From: SM1-50 sp964467345
GTDB lineage: Archaea; Thermoplasmatota; E2; DHVEG-1
DNA length: 64,000 bases
Assembly (NCBI GenBank): GCA_964467345.1
Contig: CAYXPY010000006.1
Span: forward strand, 12,842 to 76,841
Direction of reading: 5' to 3'
Shown here: positions 1 through 9,434 of the stretch, one piece after another
Layout: each line of letters begins with the position of its first letter
Numbering within the stretch: the first letter of the stretch is position 1
Notes under the pieces: generated by a model
Told to the model about the DNA's origin: nothing
The model's input: only the letters and a program-made list of their open reading frames with translations
Databases searched by the model: none
Made by a program: the position numbers and the translations under genes

Positions 1-1009
1 GTTCACAAAGGAACCATGCACGTTTGAGGATTTTAAGGACCGTGTTATTGCCCTTGATGGGTACAATATCCTTCATCAGTTCCTCTCCAGCATCCGGCAG
101 CGTGATGGTACACCACTGAAAGATTCCCAGGGTAGGATAACCTCACATCTGTCTGGGTTGCTGTATCGGACCGCACACATGATCCAAGCCAAGATTCATC
201 CGGTGTACGTGTTCGATGGCCCGCCACATCCGTTAAAGGCACGGACCATCCAGCAACGTCGAGAACGGAAAGAACAAGCTGAAAAGCAATGGCAAGAGGC
301 TCTTGAAAAAGGAGACCTTGTGACAGCACGTTCAAAGGCCCAGCAGACCTCCCGGGTTACGACAGAGATTATAGCACAAAGCAGACAACTACTGGATGGG
401 TTGGGGATTCCCCATATACAAGCTCTCTCTGAAGGTGAGGCCCAGGCAAGTTACATGGTTCAAAAAGGTGATGCGTTCGCTGTAGGTTCACAGGACTTCG
501 ATTGTCTCTTGTTCGGAGCGCCTGTCTTGGTGCGCAACCTTACCTCCTCTGAAAAACGAAAACTACCCAATAAACAAGCGTATACCACGGTTCATCCTGA
601 GCGCATTCGTCTTAAGCCTGGTCTTCAGAAACTCAGTATCTCCCGGCAGCAGCTCGTTGATATCGCCATCCTTATTGGGACTGATTTTAATGATGGGTTC
701 AAGGGGTATGGCCCAAAAAAAAGCCTCAAGCTTCTTCAAGAGAAAGGAAGCCTTGAGAACGCACTGGAGGGTTTATCCGAGAGTGGGCAGTTGGTATCCT
801 CTGAGGAGATTGCTGTTGTCAGAAAGCTCTTTCTTGAGCCTACCGTCACCGATGACTATGTGCTTGAATGGAGGAAACCTGATGCTGATACGGTGATGCG
901 CTTGCTTTGTGACGAGCATCAGTTCTCCAGGGAACGGATCGAGCCGGTTCTTGAGCTTTTTATAGGAGCACAACAGTCCACTAAGCAAAAGAACCTCTTT
1001 GATTTTTAG
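1..1009 (+). CDS. fen: Flap endonuclease 1 (FEN1/XPG family), 5' end outside window
   Basis: Structure-specific 5' flap nuclease for Okazaki fragment maturation and repair. The frame is open from base 2 without a start, so an estimated 8-12 residues are missing. Visible metal-site acidic residues: Asp in VIALDGYN, Asp in VFDGPPH, the pair in EGEAQASYM, the pair in SQDFDCLLFG and Asp in IGTDFNDG, in the normal FEN1 order. The sequence GRITSHLSGLLYR is typical of archaeal FEN1. The protein ends in QKNLFDF, a PIP-box (QxxLxxF) for binding the PCNA clamp. Length is near the usual ~340 residues once the missing start is allowed for. The TAG stop is at 1007-1009. No doubt about family. Confidence 0.96.
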   Translation, partial: FTKEPCTFEDFKDRVIALDGYNILHQFLSSIRQRDGTPLKDSQGRITSHLSGLLYRTAHMIQAKIHPVYVFDGPPHPLKARTIQQRRERKEQAEKQWQEALEKGDLVTARSKAQQTSRVTTEIIAQSRQLLDGLGIPHIQALSEGEAQASYMVQKGDAFAVGSQDFDCLLFGAPVLVRNLTSSEKRKLPNKQAYTTVHPERIRLKPGLQKLSISRQQLVDIAILIGTDFNDGFKGYGPKKSLKLLQEKGSLENALEGLSESGQLVSSEEIAVVRKLFLEPTVTDDYVLEWRKPDADTVMRLLCDEHQFSRERIEPVLELFIGAQQSTKQKNLFDF

Positions 1010-1180
1010 TTTATAAAATATGAGAGGGTCGGCGTAGTCTGGTTGCATTGATGAAAAATGATTAAATCTACCGGAGAAACGTTGTTTTCTTCTGTTCTTA
1101 TTAAAATTTCTTTATATATGAATCATGAAAACAAAATTTACCTCTCTTTATGACTCACTTGTTTAATTTTTATCATAAAA

Positions 1181-1198
1181 GAAAAGTATATATAGAGA
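1181..1198 (+). promoter_or_regulatory. Archaeal promoter (purine-rich BRE + TATA box) of the gingipain-like gene
   Basis: GAAAAGTATATATAGAGA contains a purine-rich BRE followed by a strong TATA box at about 1186-1195. Initiation would be expected near 1215, giving a leader of about 45 nt ending in the G-run ribosome-binding site at 1250-1254. The rest of 1010-1259 is AT-rich with no other convincing feature. Confidence 0.7.
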
Positions 1199-1259
1199 GT
1201 ACTCAGTTAACTATTCAATACAAACACCTATTTCTATCGAGAAAAAATAGGGGGATACT

Positions 1260-3671
1260 ATGAGAGAAAGAATCATGAGAAAGTTAATCATCCTTTTTGT
1301 AGGCCTTTTTGTGATCGCAGCAAGCATACTGCCAACCATTGGTGGCATGCCCTCAGAAACAACAACTGCCATATCATCCGGTTCCGATGATGTTTCGATC
1401 ACCATTCAACAAACAGGAGACATCACCAGCATTCATTATACCATTAACGATTTTTCCTTAACACCGGTGGATATCGACAGCAAACAATACGTCAAGGTAA
1501 GCTTACACAGTGAACCAACCAGCCTCATCGCCGGTGCACCTGCACTTCCCTCGATAGCCCGCAGTATCATCATACCATCACAGGCAACCATGGCCCTACA
1601 TGTCACCGCCGCATCCTATGAAGACTATGAGAACATCCTGGTCGCTCCCTCAAAAGGTAACCTGCTTCGGACCGTGAACCCAGCGGACGTCCCCTATGAG
1701 TTCGGCGCAATCTACACCCAAGACACCTGGTATCCCTCAACTCTTGCACAACTCGAGGAACCCTATTACTTGCGTGATTTTCGAGGTCAGGTCGTACGAA
1801 TTTTCCCCTTCCAATACAACCCTGTTCAAGGGACGTTACGTTTCTATCATGATATCACTGTTGAGGTCGCCCCCTTGAGTCAGGTTCCATCAAGCAGCCT
1901 TACCCAGTATGCACTCACAACGATAGACAGTGATTTCCTCCCCATCTATCAGAATCATTTCATAAACTACAATACCGCTAAATACGACCCGGTGTCCGAA
2001 CAGGGCAATATGCTGGTCATCACCTATGATGCGTTTTATACGACCATGATCCCCTTTGTCGAATGGAAAAACCTCAAAGGAATTCCCACAGAGATGGTCA
2101 ATGTCTCATCGATCGGTAACGCAGCCGCGATAAAAACATACGTCGCTGATTACTATAACGCCCATGGCCTGACGTTCTTGCTCCTCGTTGGTGATGCTGC
2201 ACAGGTACCAACGTATTCATTAAGCGGGGTGTATTCTGACCCTAGCTATGGATACATTGTAGGGTCTGACCATTATGCTGATCTTTTCGTCGGCAGGTTC
2301 TCCGCAGAAAACGTCGAGCAGGCAGCAACACAGGCCAACCGGACCATTGACTATGAGAGCAACCCACAGATTGACGCACAATGGTATGCGAAAGGGGTCG
2401 GTATCGCATCAAGCCAAGGGGTTGGAGATGATAATGAATACGATTATGAACATGTTCGAAATATCCGCACACTTCTGCTCAATTTCACCTATACGGTCGT
2501 CGATGAACTCTACGATGGAAGCCAGGGTGGTGCAGACGCCCCCGGAAACCCGACACCAACGATGGTCGCAGCTTCCTTAAACGAAGGACGCAGCATCATA
2601 AACTACTGCGGGCATGGCTCTTCAACATCATGGGGCTCAAGTGGATTTAGCAACACCAACATCTATGCTTTAACCAACGATAATATGCTTCCGTTCATTG
2701 TATCCGTTGCTTGCGTTAACGGGGCATTTGTCAGTGGGACTTGCTTTGCTGAAGCTTGGTTGCGGGCAACTCACAATGGTCAACCGATAGGTGCCATTGG
2801 AGCATATATGTCCACTGTTAGTCAAAGCTGGGACCCCCCAATGGAAGCACAAGATGAATTCAATAACATCCTCATCGGATTATACCCTGAGAACCAAAAG
2901 ACCACCTATGGCGCTCTCTGTTTCCATGGTGCGATGTCCATGATCGATGACTACGGATCAAACGGAGAATATGAAGCAGATGCATGGACTGTCTTTGGCG
3001 ACCCCTCAGTACAGGTTCGCACAAACGTCCCCTCCGTCATGGAAGTGATTCATGACAATTTTATCTCCAATGGTGCTGAGACCTTCGAGGTTGAAGTGGT
3101 TGGTCTTCCCAATGCACTATGCGCAATCTCTGCAGAAGGAGACCTCTTAGGCAATGGATATACAGACCAAACCGGACATGCCACCATCCAGTTCTTCACG
3201 CCACTGGGCGTCTCCGGTGAAGTTCAGCTTATGGTGACCGGATTTAACATGATACCGTACAGCGCGACACTTTCGGTTGGGGAACCAAACCTACCACCAG
3301 AGACACCAGAGAAACCAACCGGGCGACTCACCGGTGAACCAGGAAAAACCTATATGTATTCGTCAGTAACAACAGACCCGGACGGCGACGGACTCTACTA
3401 CATGTGGGACTGGGGTGACGGGACCTATAGCGACTGGCTTGGCCCCTATTCATCAGGAAACACGGTGTCGACGCAGAAATCATGGGACACAGAGGGCAAC
3501 TACTCTATCAGAGTCAAAGCAAAAGACAACTATGACCATGAGACTGCTTGGTCGGAGCCGCTGGACGTCACCATGCCGTTTAACGTCCCCTTCATCGTCA
3601 GATTCGTCGATTTCTTCCAAAGTCTCTTCCCGCATCTCTTCCAATTCTTCGAAAGACTGCTAACACTCTAA
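1260..3671 (+). CDS. Secreted C25 (gingipain-like) cysteine protease with PKD-type domain and C-terminal tail
   Basis: Predicted extracellular endopeptidase. Residues 1-30 are a signal peptide; about 50-230 look like a C25 propeptide; about 245-610 are the caspase-like catalytic domain. The catalytic His is in INYCGHGSS (His452) and the catalytic Cys in IVSVACVNGAF (Cys485), each at the end of a hydrophobic strand as in gingipains. Residues about 680-768 form a PKD-like domain (DPDGDGLYYMWDWGDGTY). The last ~34 residues, after VTMP, are an aromatic, hydrophobic tail shared with the next gene. The start at 1260 is preceded by AGGGGGATACT (G-run 5 nt away); Met6 would be 20 nt away. The neighbouring deiminase suggests joint action on peptides. 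Arg versus Lys specificity cannot be read from the sequence. Confidence 0.9.
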   Translation: MRERIMRKLIILFVGLFVIAASILPTIGGMPSETTTAISSGSDDVSITIQQTGDITSIHYTINDFSLTPVDIDSKQYVKVSLHSEPTSLIAGAPALPSIARSIIIPSQATMALHVTAASYEDYENILVAPSKGNLLRTVNPADVPYEFGAIYTQDTWYPSTLAQLEEPYYLRDFRGQVVRIFPFQYNPVQGTLRFYHDITVEVAPLSQVPSSSLTQYALTTIDSDFLPIYQNHFINYNTAKYDPVSEQGNMLVITYDAFYTTMIPFVEWKNLKGIPTEMVNVSSIGNAAAIKTYVADYYNAHGLTFLLLVGDAAQVPTYSLSGVYSDPSYGYIVGSDHYADLFVGRFSAENVEQAATQANRTIDYESNPQIDAQWYAKGVGIASSQGVGDDNEYDYEHVRNIRTLLLNFTYTVVDELYDGSQGGADAPGNPTPTMVAASLNEGRSIINYCGHGSSTSWGSSGFSNTNIYALTNDNMLPFIVSVACVNGAFVSGTCFAEAWLRATHNGQPIGAIGAYMSTVSQSWDPPMEAQDEFNNILIGLYPENQKTTYGALCFHGAMSMIDDYGSNGEYEADAWTVFGDPSVQVRTNVPSVMEVIHDNFISNGAETFEVEVVGLPNALCAISAEGDLLGNGYTDQTGHATIQFFTPLGVSGEVQLMVTGFNMIPYSATLSVGEPNLPPETPEKPTGRLTGEPGKTYMYSSVTTDPDGDGLYYMWDWGDGTYSDWLGPYSSGNTVSTQKSWDTEGNYSIRVKAKDNYDHETAWSEPLDVTMPFNVPFIVRFVDFFQSLFPHLFQFFERLLTL

Positions 3672-3799
3672 TCTACCGCTGCGTTCTTACCTTCTTTTCG
3701 GTAAGAGCGCTCTCTCTTCCTTTAAAAAAAAATAGGTTAAAACACAAAGAGATTCGACTAAAAAAAAGATTGTATGAAACATTAGGGGGATAACATACG

Positions 3800-5572
3800 A
3801 TGCTGAAAAAAAACAAATTATTGGTAAGCATGCTGATGGTGTGTCTTCTTCTTAGTATGACTAACATCGGTGCTTCTCATGCTAGAGATCAAACCACTGG
3901 TATAAGTACAGATTATTCTTTTATCTTTTCATCATCATACAGTTCTATCCGTCAACCCGCTGAATTCGAGCCAATGGAAGGCGTACTCATCCGCTATCCT
4001 TTTGGTATTACCTATAATGTCATCAAGGAAATGGCAGAAGACGTCAATGTGGTGACCATTGTTGCCAGCGTCTCAGAAAAAAACACAGTTCTTACTCAAT
4101 ATCAGAACCAGGGTGTGGACATTAGTCATTGCTCTTTTCTCATTGCTCCCACGGATACGCATTGGACCCGAGATTATGGCCCTTGGTTTATCGTAACAGA
4201 GGATGACGCGCAAGGGGTTGTTGATTTCACCTATAACCGACCTCGGCCGAATGACGATCAGATCCCTACCAAATATGCGATTAACCAAAGTCTCCCGGTG
4301 TTCGATATGCCTCTTGTGGCTACCGGGGGAAACTATATGACCGATGGACAAGGGATTGCGATATCAACGACCTTGATCTGGGAAGAAAACACAGGGTATA
4401 CCCATGAACAGATCAATCAGATAGTAGAGCAGTATCTTGGGATTGACACCTACCATGTAGTTCCTGATGTCAATGGTGAATACATAAAGCATGTTGATTG
4501 TTGGGGGAAGTATCTATCACCAGACACGATTTTGATCAGAGAGGTTCCTACGAGCCATTCGCAGTACGACGAAATCGAGACAGCCGTGGATTATTTCGAG
4601 TCTCAACTCAGCTGTTATGGGACACCGTATACTGTTGTTCGGGTCTATACACCAGAAAATCAGCCCTATACGAACTCGCTTATTTTGAATGATAAAGTAT
4701 TAGTTCCTATCACTGGGAGTCAATGGGATGATGATGCGATATTGTCCTATCAACAGGCGATGCCGGGCTACGAGGTGTTAGGTTTTACTGGATCATGGGC
4801 TTCCACTGATGCACTTCATTGCCGAGCGATGGGGATAACTGACCGTTACATGCTTTACATCGAGCATACCCCTTTATACGGCGATCAAACCAGTCAAACA
4901 GGATATGATGTCCAAGCCAGGATTATCCCCTACAGCCAGCAGAACCTTGTTTCTTCAGCAACAGGGGTCTATTGGGGGATTGATAACAGTAGCTGGAATT
5001 TTATTCAGATGCAGTCCTTGGGAAATGATTACTATCATGCGGTGATTCCCCCGCAGGTCAATGGAACCATGGTGTCGTATTATATCCATGCAGAGGATAG
5101 CTCTGGTCGGACTGAGGACCATCCATATATCGGTGCACCTGATGCTCATTTCTTTACCGCAAAAGGAGATGTTCAGCAGAACACGGCTCCCGAGACCCCT
5201 CAGAGACCCTCCGGTCAGTCTTCTGGGAAGGTCGGCTCGATTTATCTGTATTCAACGACGACTACCGATGCTGATAATGACATGGTGTACTATCTCTGGG
5301 ATTGGGGGGACGGGAATTTCAGTGAATGGCTCGGCCCGTTTGGCTCAGGTGCGACTGCCACGGCGCAACATTCATGGTCTGTCAAGGGGACGTATTCGGT
5401 TCGGGTGAAGGCAAAGGATGTATACGACGCTGAGAGCAACTGGTCTGAACCTCTTTCGGTGACCATGCCACGAAGCTTTTCCAATGTATGGCTGTTCTTT
5501 GAGAAACTGCAACAACGGTTTCCTGTTCTCTACCTGTTTTTTGAGGAATTTTTCAGCCGGCTTGGCGTGTAA
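3800..5572 (+). CDS. Secreted peptidylarginine deiminase, Porphyromonas (PPAD) type, with PKD-type domain and tail
   Basis: Converts arginine to citrulline plus ammonia (PAD_porph/agmatine deiminase fold). Residues 1-28 are a signal peptide. Catalytic positions are present: Asp125 (WTRDYGP), His231 and Asp233 (YIKHVDCW), Cys341 (ALHCRAMG). They parallel PPAD Asp130, His236, Asp238 and Cys351. The PPAD residues known to hold the substrate's C-terminal carboxylate also have counterparts: Arg147 and Arg149 (YNRPRPNDD) and Tyr228. This argues for C-terminal peptidyl-arginine rather than free agmatine. A PKD-like domain (about 465-555) and a hydrophobic tail after VTMP match those of the upstream protease. 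The start has AGGGGGATAACA 6-17 nt upstream. It lies 128 bp after the protease gene, on the same strand. Confidence 0.9.
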   Translation: MLKKNKLLVSMLMVCLLLSMTNIGASHARDQTTGISTDYSFIFSSSYSSIRQPAEFEPMEGVLIRYPFGITYNVIKEMAEDVNVVTIVASVSEKNTVLTQYQNQGVDISHCSFLIAPTDTHWTRDYGPWFIVTEDDAQGVVDFTYNRPRPNDDQIPTKYAINQSLPVFDMPLVATGGNYMTDGQGIAISTTLIWEENTGYTHEQINQIVEQYLGIDTYHVVPDVNGEYIKHVDCWGKYLSPDTILIREVPTSHSQYDEIETAVDYFESQLSCYGTPYTVVRVYTPENQPYTNSLILNDKVLVPITGSQWDDDAILSYQQAMPGYEVLGFTGSWASTDALHCRAMGITDRYMLYIEHTPLYGDQTSQTGYDVQARIIPYSQQNLVSSATGVYWGIDNSSWNFIQMQSLGNDYYHAVIPPQVNGTMVSYYIHAEDSSGRTEDHPYIGAPDAHFFTAKGDVQQNTAPETPQRPSGQSSGKVGSIYLYSTTTTDADNDMVYYLWDWGDGNFSEWLGPFGSGATATAQHSWSVKGTYSVRVKAKDVYDAESNWSEPLSVTMPRSFSNVWLFFEKLQQRFPVLYLFFEEFFSRLGV

Positions 5573-5575
5573 AAA

Positions 5576-5598
5576 ACCGTCTTTTTTTTTATTTTTTT
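5576..5598. terminator. T-rich/A-rich bidirectional termination region
   Basis: Between two convergent genes, the plus strand reads a short A-run and then T9-A-T7 (5582-5598). T-runs are the usual archaeal termination signal, and the opposite strand carries the matching T-run after the plus-strand stop (TAAAAAA read in reverse). The assignment rests on composition and position only. Confidence 0.45.
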
Positions 5599-5792
5599 AC
5601 GACTTTGTATTTGTCGATGGGATCAAGTAACGCGAGTTGTTCACCGTTATCCCATTGAACCCAGACTAATGTTTCATCTGTCTCATGCTCTATTTTTGTT
5701 ACCGTCCCTCGAGCCCCTGGCTTTAATCTCGTCATGGAGTCATTGATGAAGACCAGCTCGATTCGGTCGCCGATACTTACTTTGTTTTTCAT
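5589..5792 (-). CDS. DUF4314 family small protein
   Basis: A 67-residue soluble protein with an SH3-like beta-barrel pattern: GDRIELVFINDSMTRLKPG followed by GTVTKI and VWVQWDNGEQL. This matches the DUF4314 family, whose function is unknown. The reading GDRIEL...LKPGARGTV...W.NG is the family signature. The start is preceded by AAGGGGGATAACAC, a leader motif almost identical to that of the deiminase gene at 3784. It is convergent with the deiminase gene and lies next to a tRNA-Gly. Confidence 0.75.
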   Translation of the reverse strand: MKNKVSIGDRIELVFINDSMTRLKPGARGTVTKIEHETDETLVWVQWDNGEQLALLDPIDKYKVVKK

Positions 5793-5817
5793 GTGTTATC
5801 CCCCTTATTTTTTTGGA

Positions 5818-5889
5818 TGCGGGTAACGGGATTCGAACCCGTGTGACTAGCTTGGGAAGCTAATATCATAACCACTAGATCATACCCGC
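5818..5889 (-). tRNA. tRNA-Gly(CCC)
   Basis: The minus strand folds into a complete 72-nt cloverleaf: acceptor GCGGGTA pairing with TACCCGC, discriminator A, D-arm containing AGTGGTTATGA, anticodon arm TTAGC-TTCCCAA-GCTAG with anticodon CCC, and T-arm CGGGTTCGAATCCCG. CCA is not encoded (ATCC follows). No intron is seen. It lies between the DUF4314 gene and the large surface protein gene, all on the minus strand. Confidence 0.95.
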
Positions 5890-5996
5890 GTATGTGCAAC
5901 CACTGGCCAAACCAGATTATGCTTGTACTTTTAAATATATCTCTCTAGGCTAGGTTCTTCCTTACCTTAAGAAAAAAACATCGATTTTTTTCCCCA

Positions 5997-8900
5997 TCAT
6001 CTTTTGCGAGAGAATCCAGCGATGATTCGTTTTGTAAAAAACGTTACTATTAACAAAATTAGCGATATAATCGACAGATAAAAACTGATGCTTGGTCCCC
6101 ATGAGCAGGGTACAGCTGTTTGCACTGATTGACCTGGTATCGAGATATCAAGAGTGCCACTCCCCATGAAACTGCCGACCCCTACCTGTGTTAATTGGCT
6201 TAGCGCATAATAAAAAACAACCACCGTAAGAAAGATGATTATGATGCTTAAAACAGATATCATTATGGTTGTTTTCCGCAGTTTTTTCTCTGTTAACAGA
6301 CTGAAAAAAATCAAAAGACAAGTGACACCGACTAGTATAGCTAATACTCCCAACACCATCGTGACTTCAGATGGCACAGCACTGATTTCCCCTCCTGTCG
6401 CATTCGATGATTTCGTCAGAGTGATCAATTTTGAGGGTATGACCATGGTCGTGGTCGCTGTTGATACGGTGTTAGTTTCGCCACTTAATGCCCACCATGG
6501 TGATATAAGTGCAATAATGAGCAAACCAATAGCAAAAAGTTTCAGACAGGTAATGACCTGTCGTTTCCATATGAGGAACCCAAGGGTAGCGATCAGGAAA
6601 GCAATGCCAAGATAGAGAACCACGGTATGAAGAAGTGACCCTTGCGAGGTAAGGATATCCATTTTTTTATCTCCGCGGATTTGAATCTGTTGCTGGGCGA
6701 TAGGTTCGTCATTTTCACGAACAAGGATTTCGTAATCCCCTGGTGGTAACGATGCTGTAACAGTCCCGTTCTGTTGAATCGAAATCGACTTAGTTTTTTC
6801 GTGCCTCTGAAGAGATACCTCCCCTTTTGAAAGCAAGTCTGCATAGGAGTTAAAAACGGAGAGAACAAGAACAAACTCTGCAGGAAACATTACCGCCAGG
6901 CTTGTGGTTTGTTTAAGGCTGACTTCTTGCTCCACTCGAAATGACTTATAACTCAGACTCAGCTGATACGATGCTGGGAGAAGATTTTTGAACTGATGCG
7001 ATCCGTCCTTGCTTGAGTCACCTAGTATAGTGGTCGGGATAGCCATCTCACTGCTCACCAGTGTTGGATTGACATCAACAGCAGGGGGAAAACCCCAGGT
7101 GTCAGTGACCGTCACGGAGAGGCTGTATCGGTCAAGGGAAAATGATTTTTTCATATCGATAAATCGACGGATGCTATTGAGCTTTACTTGTTCTTCTCCA
7201 ATTAAAAATCCTTGATAGAAGAGTTTCAACTGATACGTTTTTAAAGAATAACACGGGGCTAAAAGATGAGAGTTACCCTCGGAATCGGTTAGAGTTTCTG
7301 CGATGGTCGTATTGTCAATTTCTAAGATACATCGGACATTCTCCACCCCTACGTTATCCTGATCGACCAAAGAAACACGAATCCCACCCTGGGGTCGACA
7401 GCGGACCCGGATAGCGGTGTCTTTCGTTAGATTCACAAGACCAAAACCAATGTACTGACGCTGCTTGGCAAATCTTGGGTTCTCCCGATAGATTTTCACA
7501 AGATACTCACCGGAATCAAGATCAGGGAAACGGATCTTCTTGAACAAAGAGAGATTCTTCCAATCAAAAATCCCCAGGGCCATCTGAATCTTCTGTCGCA
7601 GGTTCTTCCCGGTCATATTCAGCGAAATGGACCCTAGGGAAAGACGACCGACTGACCCTGAGGAACGAAAACTGTTCTGCTGATACAGCTCTGCATAGAT
7701 ATATGATACGTTTTTCCCCAACGCCGCAGAGAACAAGGATCCCAGTGGGACCGATCGAGCAAAATGAGCATACACGGTCAATGTAAATCGTTCTTTTTGT
7801 TCCTCTCCCTCAGTGGCGTTTCCTCGAAAGACCGGGATATCTTTAATCAGTTTTTGATAGATCGTGGATTCTTCGTCAATTCTGGGATATCCCCCGGTTT
7901 CAACAGTTAAAAACTCTACTTTGTATTGATAGATTTTTCCCTGGTCAAGGGTGGTTTGATGGTTGCCGTTTTCATAAGCGTTTCGTGTAAGATGTAAATT
8001 TCCTGTATCTGCTTCAAGTCCTGGTAATTTGATGTTCTGCTTCGCAAAAACTTTGATTTGAACGCCGTCATCTGAGCCCTCGGTAATCCCTGTGTTCGAG
8101 TTAAAAATGAGTCCGTGGACTTTCCCTGAACCTGCATCACCAAGACAGATCCATCCCTTGGGCCCTAGTTCCACATCGTCCTCTGTAGAAAGCACTAGCT
8201 CGCGTTCTGTGCTCTCTGGGTTCTGAGGCACGGAATACTCTTGGACGGTGTTATCTGCTGAATAGATATACACCATGGGTAATATTTCTCCAACGTTCAT
8301 TTTCTCTATCGATGCACTCCGGGATTTAATAGAAGTGATGCCCCCGATAACACCATCCAGTACTGTTGGTTCTTCAATCGTAATAGATTTTAACATCTCA
8401 TGATGACCGTCGATTAGTATTTTTTTTGCATTCGTTGGGCTATAGTAATAGGTGTAAATGTTATCTGACTTCAGATCGCCGCGTGGGGATATGCATTCTA
8501 ACCGTACCCGGACCATCAGATTTCCCTGCACCAGTATTGTTTTTGTAATCTCTGTAGACCACGATGTACCAACATAATCAGGTTCACCAGGTACACCATA
8601 ACGGAAATCAAAAAATCCTACCTGATCCAAATTGTAGGTCTCAACAGCAGTAGAATTTGGTTTAAATTTAATGGCGGAAAGAGCGATGGGATTGCCAAGC
8701 AGCTGACCCTTCTGTATCACTGCATAGATGACAAAGTTCTCCTGCTTGATTCCGTAATAATCAAAATCTATTTTTTGACCAGGGATTGGTTCATAAAAAT
8801 AATGAGTATCCTCGACAGTCACATGCGTTGGGTAATCTGCTGGTGCTGTTTCTTTTGAATCGTATAGGATAAAATATTTTTCCTTTCCTGTTGCTACCTC

Positions 8901-9260
8901 AGGAATTAAAAACACAAGGCTGCATGATTTGATATGCGTCTCATCAGCGTGTTCGATGTCGTAGACCTGTGATTCGATCTCCTGCATGCCTGATCCGTCG
9001 TCCACACCGACACGGACTGAATGGGCTATCTCGTTTGTCCCCCAGCAAGGGTTCTCGAATGTAATTCTGAAATCGATGGGTTGGTATTTGGCGGTTTCAT
9101 TACTTGTATCATATGGAATTGTGATTTCTTGTTTGTACGCAAGGGTATCGATCGTCGTCTCAAGATAGTCCTGAGCAGGTATCCCTGGAACAACAACAGA
9201 GGATAGGAACAGTAAAGTAATTATTAACCTGAGAAAATCCTGCTGAATCGTCGATATCAT
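5997..9260 (-). CDS. Very large secreted, membrane-anchored surface protein
   Basis: 1087 residues, family not recognised. Residues 1-29 are a signal peptide (ends VPGIPAQ). About 30-880 is an extracellular region made of several beta-rich domains; 690-880 holds successive segments of the carboxypeptidase-regulatory/Big type (for example YSLSVTVTDTWGFPPAVDVNP, LPASYQLSLSYK, LPPGDYEILVREN). The C-terminal ~200 residues carry five probable membrane segments, with the motif ISPWWAL after the second. The protein ends in a basic patch (RIIAGFSRKR). The domain order suggests a cell-surface adhesin or scaffold, but no catalytic motif is visible. A TATA-like ATTTATATAAAT at 9283-9297 lies on the promoter side, giving a leader of only a few nucleotides. 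Confidence 0.85.
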   Translation of the reverse strand: MISTIQQDFLRLIITLLFLSSVVVPGIPAQDYLETTIDTLAYKQEITIPYDTSNETAKYQPIDFRITFENPCWGTNEIAHSVRVGVDDGSGMQEIESQVYDIEHADETHIKSCSLVFLIPEVATGKEKYFILYDSKETAPADYPTHVTVEDTHYFYEPIPGQKIDFDYYGIKQENFVIYAVIQKGQLLGNPIALSAIKFKPNSTAVETYNLDQVGFFDFRYGVPGEPDYVGTSWSTEITKTILVQGNLMVRVRLECISPRGDLKSDNIYTYYYSPTNAKKILIDGHHEMLKSITIEEPTVLDGVIGGITSIKSRSASIEKMNVGEILPMVYIYSADNTVQEYSVPQNPESTERELVLSTEDDVELGPKGWICLGDAGSGKVHGLIFNSNTGITEGSDDGVQIKVFAKQNIKLPGLEADTGNLHLTRNAYENGNHQTTLDQGKIYQYKVEFLTVETGGYPRIDEESTIYQKLIKDIPVFRGNATEGEEQKERFTLTVYAHFARSVPLGSLFSAALGKNVSYIYAELYQQNSFRSSGSVGRLSLGSISLNMTGKNLRQKIQMALGIFDWKNLSLFKKIRFPDLDSGEYLVKIYRENPRFAKQRQYIGFGLVNLTKDTAIRVRCRPQGGIRVSLVDQDNVGVENVRCILEIDNTTIAETLTDSEGNSHLLAPCYSLKTYQLKLFYQGFLIGEEQVKLNSIRRFIDMKKSFSLDRYSLSVTVTDTWGFPPAVDVNPTLVSSEMAIPTTILGDSSKDGSHQFKNLLPASYQLSLSYKSFRVEQEVSLKQTTSLAVMFPAEFVLVLSVFNSYADLLSKGEVSLQRHEKTKSISIQQNGTVTASLPPGDYEILVRENDEPIAQQQIQIRGDKKMDILTSQGSLLHTVVLYLGIAFLIATLGFLIWKRQVITCLKLFAIGLLIIALISPWWALSGETNTVSTATTTMVIPSKLITLTKSSNATGGEISAVPSEVTMVLGVLAILVGVTCLLIFFSLLTEKKLRKTTIMISVLSIIIIFLTVVVFYYALSQLTQVGVGSFMGSGTLDISIPGQSVQTAVPCSWGPSISFYLSIISLILLIVTFFTKRIIAGFSRKR

Positions 9261-9434
9261 AGAACTATAATAGTATTATCATCTATTTATATAAATATTC
9301 TTTTTAACTAAATCCAGGTGAAATATCCATGACTTTAAGAAGGGGGATATGGTCCGTAGTATTTATAGGAAAAAACGCCGAAAGACGGTATCTTACCTTG
9401 GAGCTGGGAGACGTATCAGAAATGATGCTATGTT

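Noticed and set aside
3800..5572. Annotation as agmatine deiminase
   Set aside because: Signal peptide, PKD domain and the Arg-Pro-Arg carboxylate-binding segment fit a secreted peptidylarginine deiminase better.
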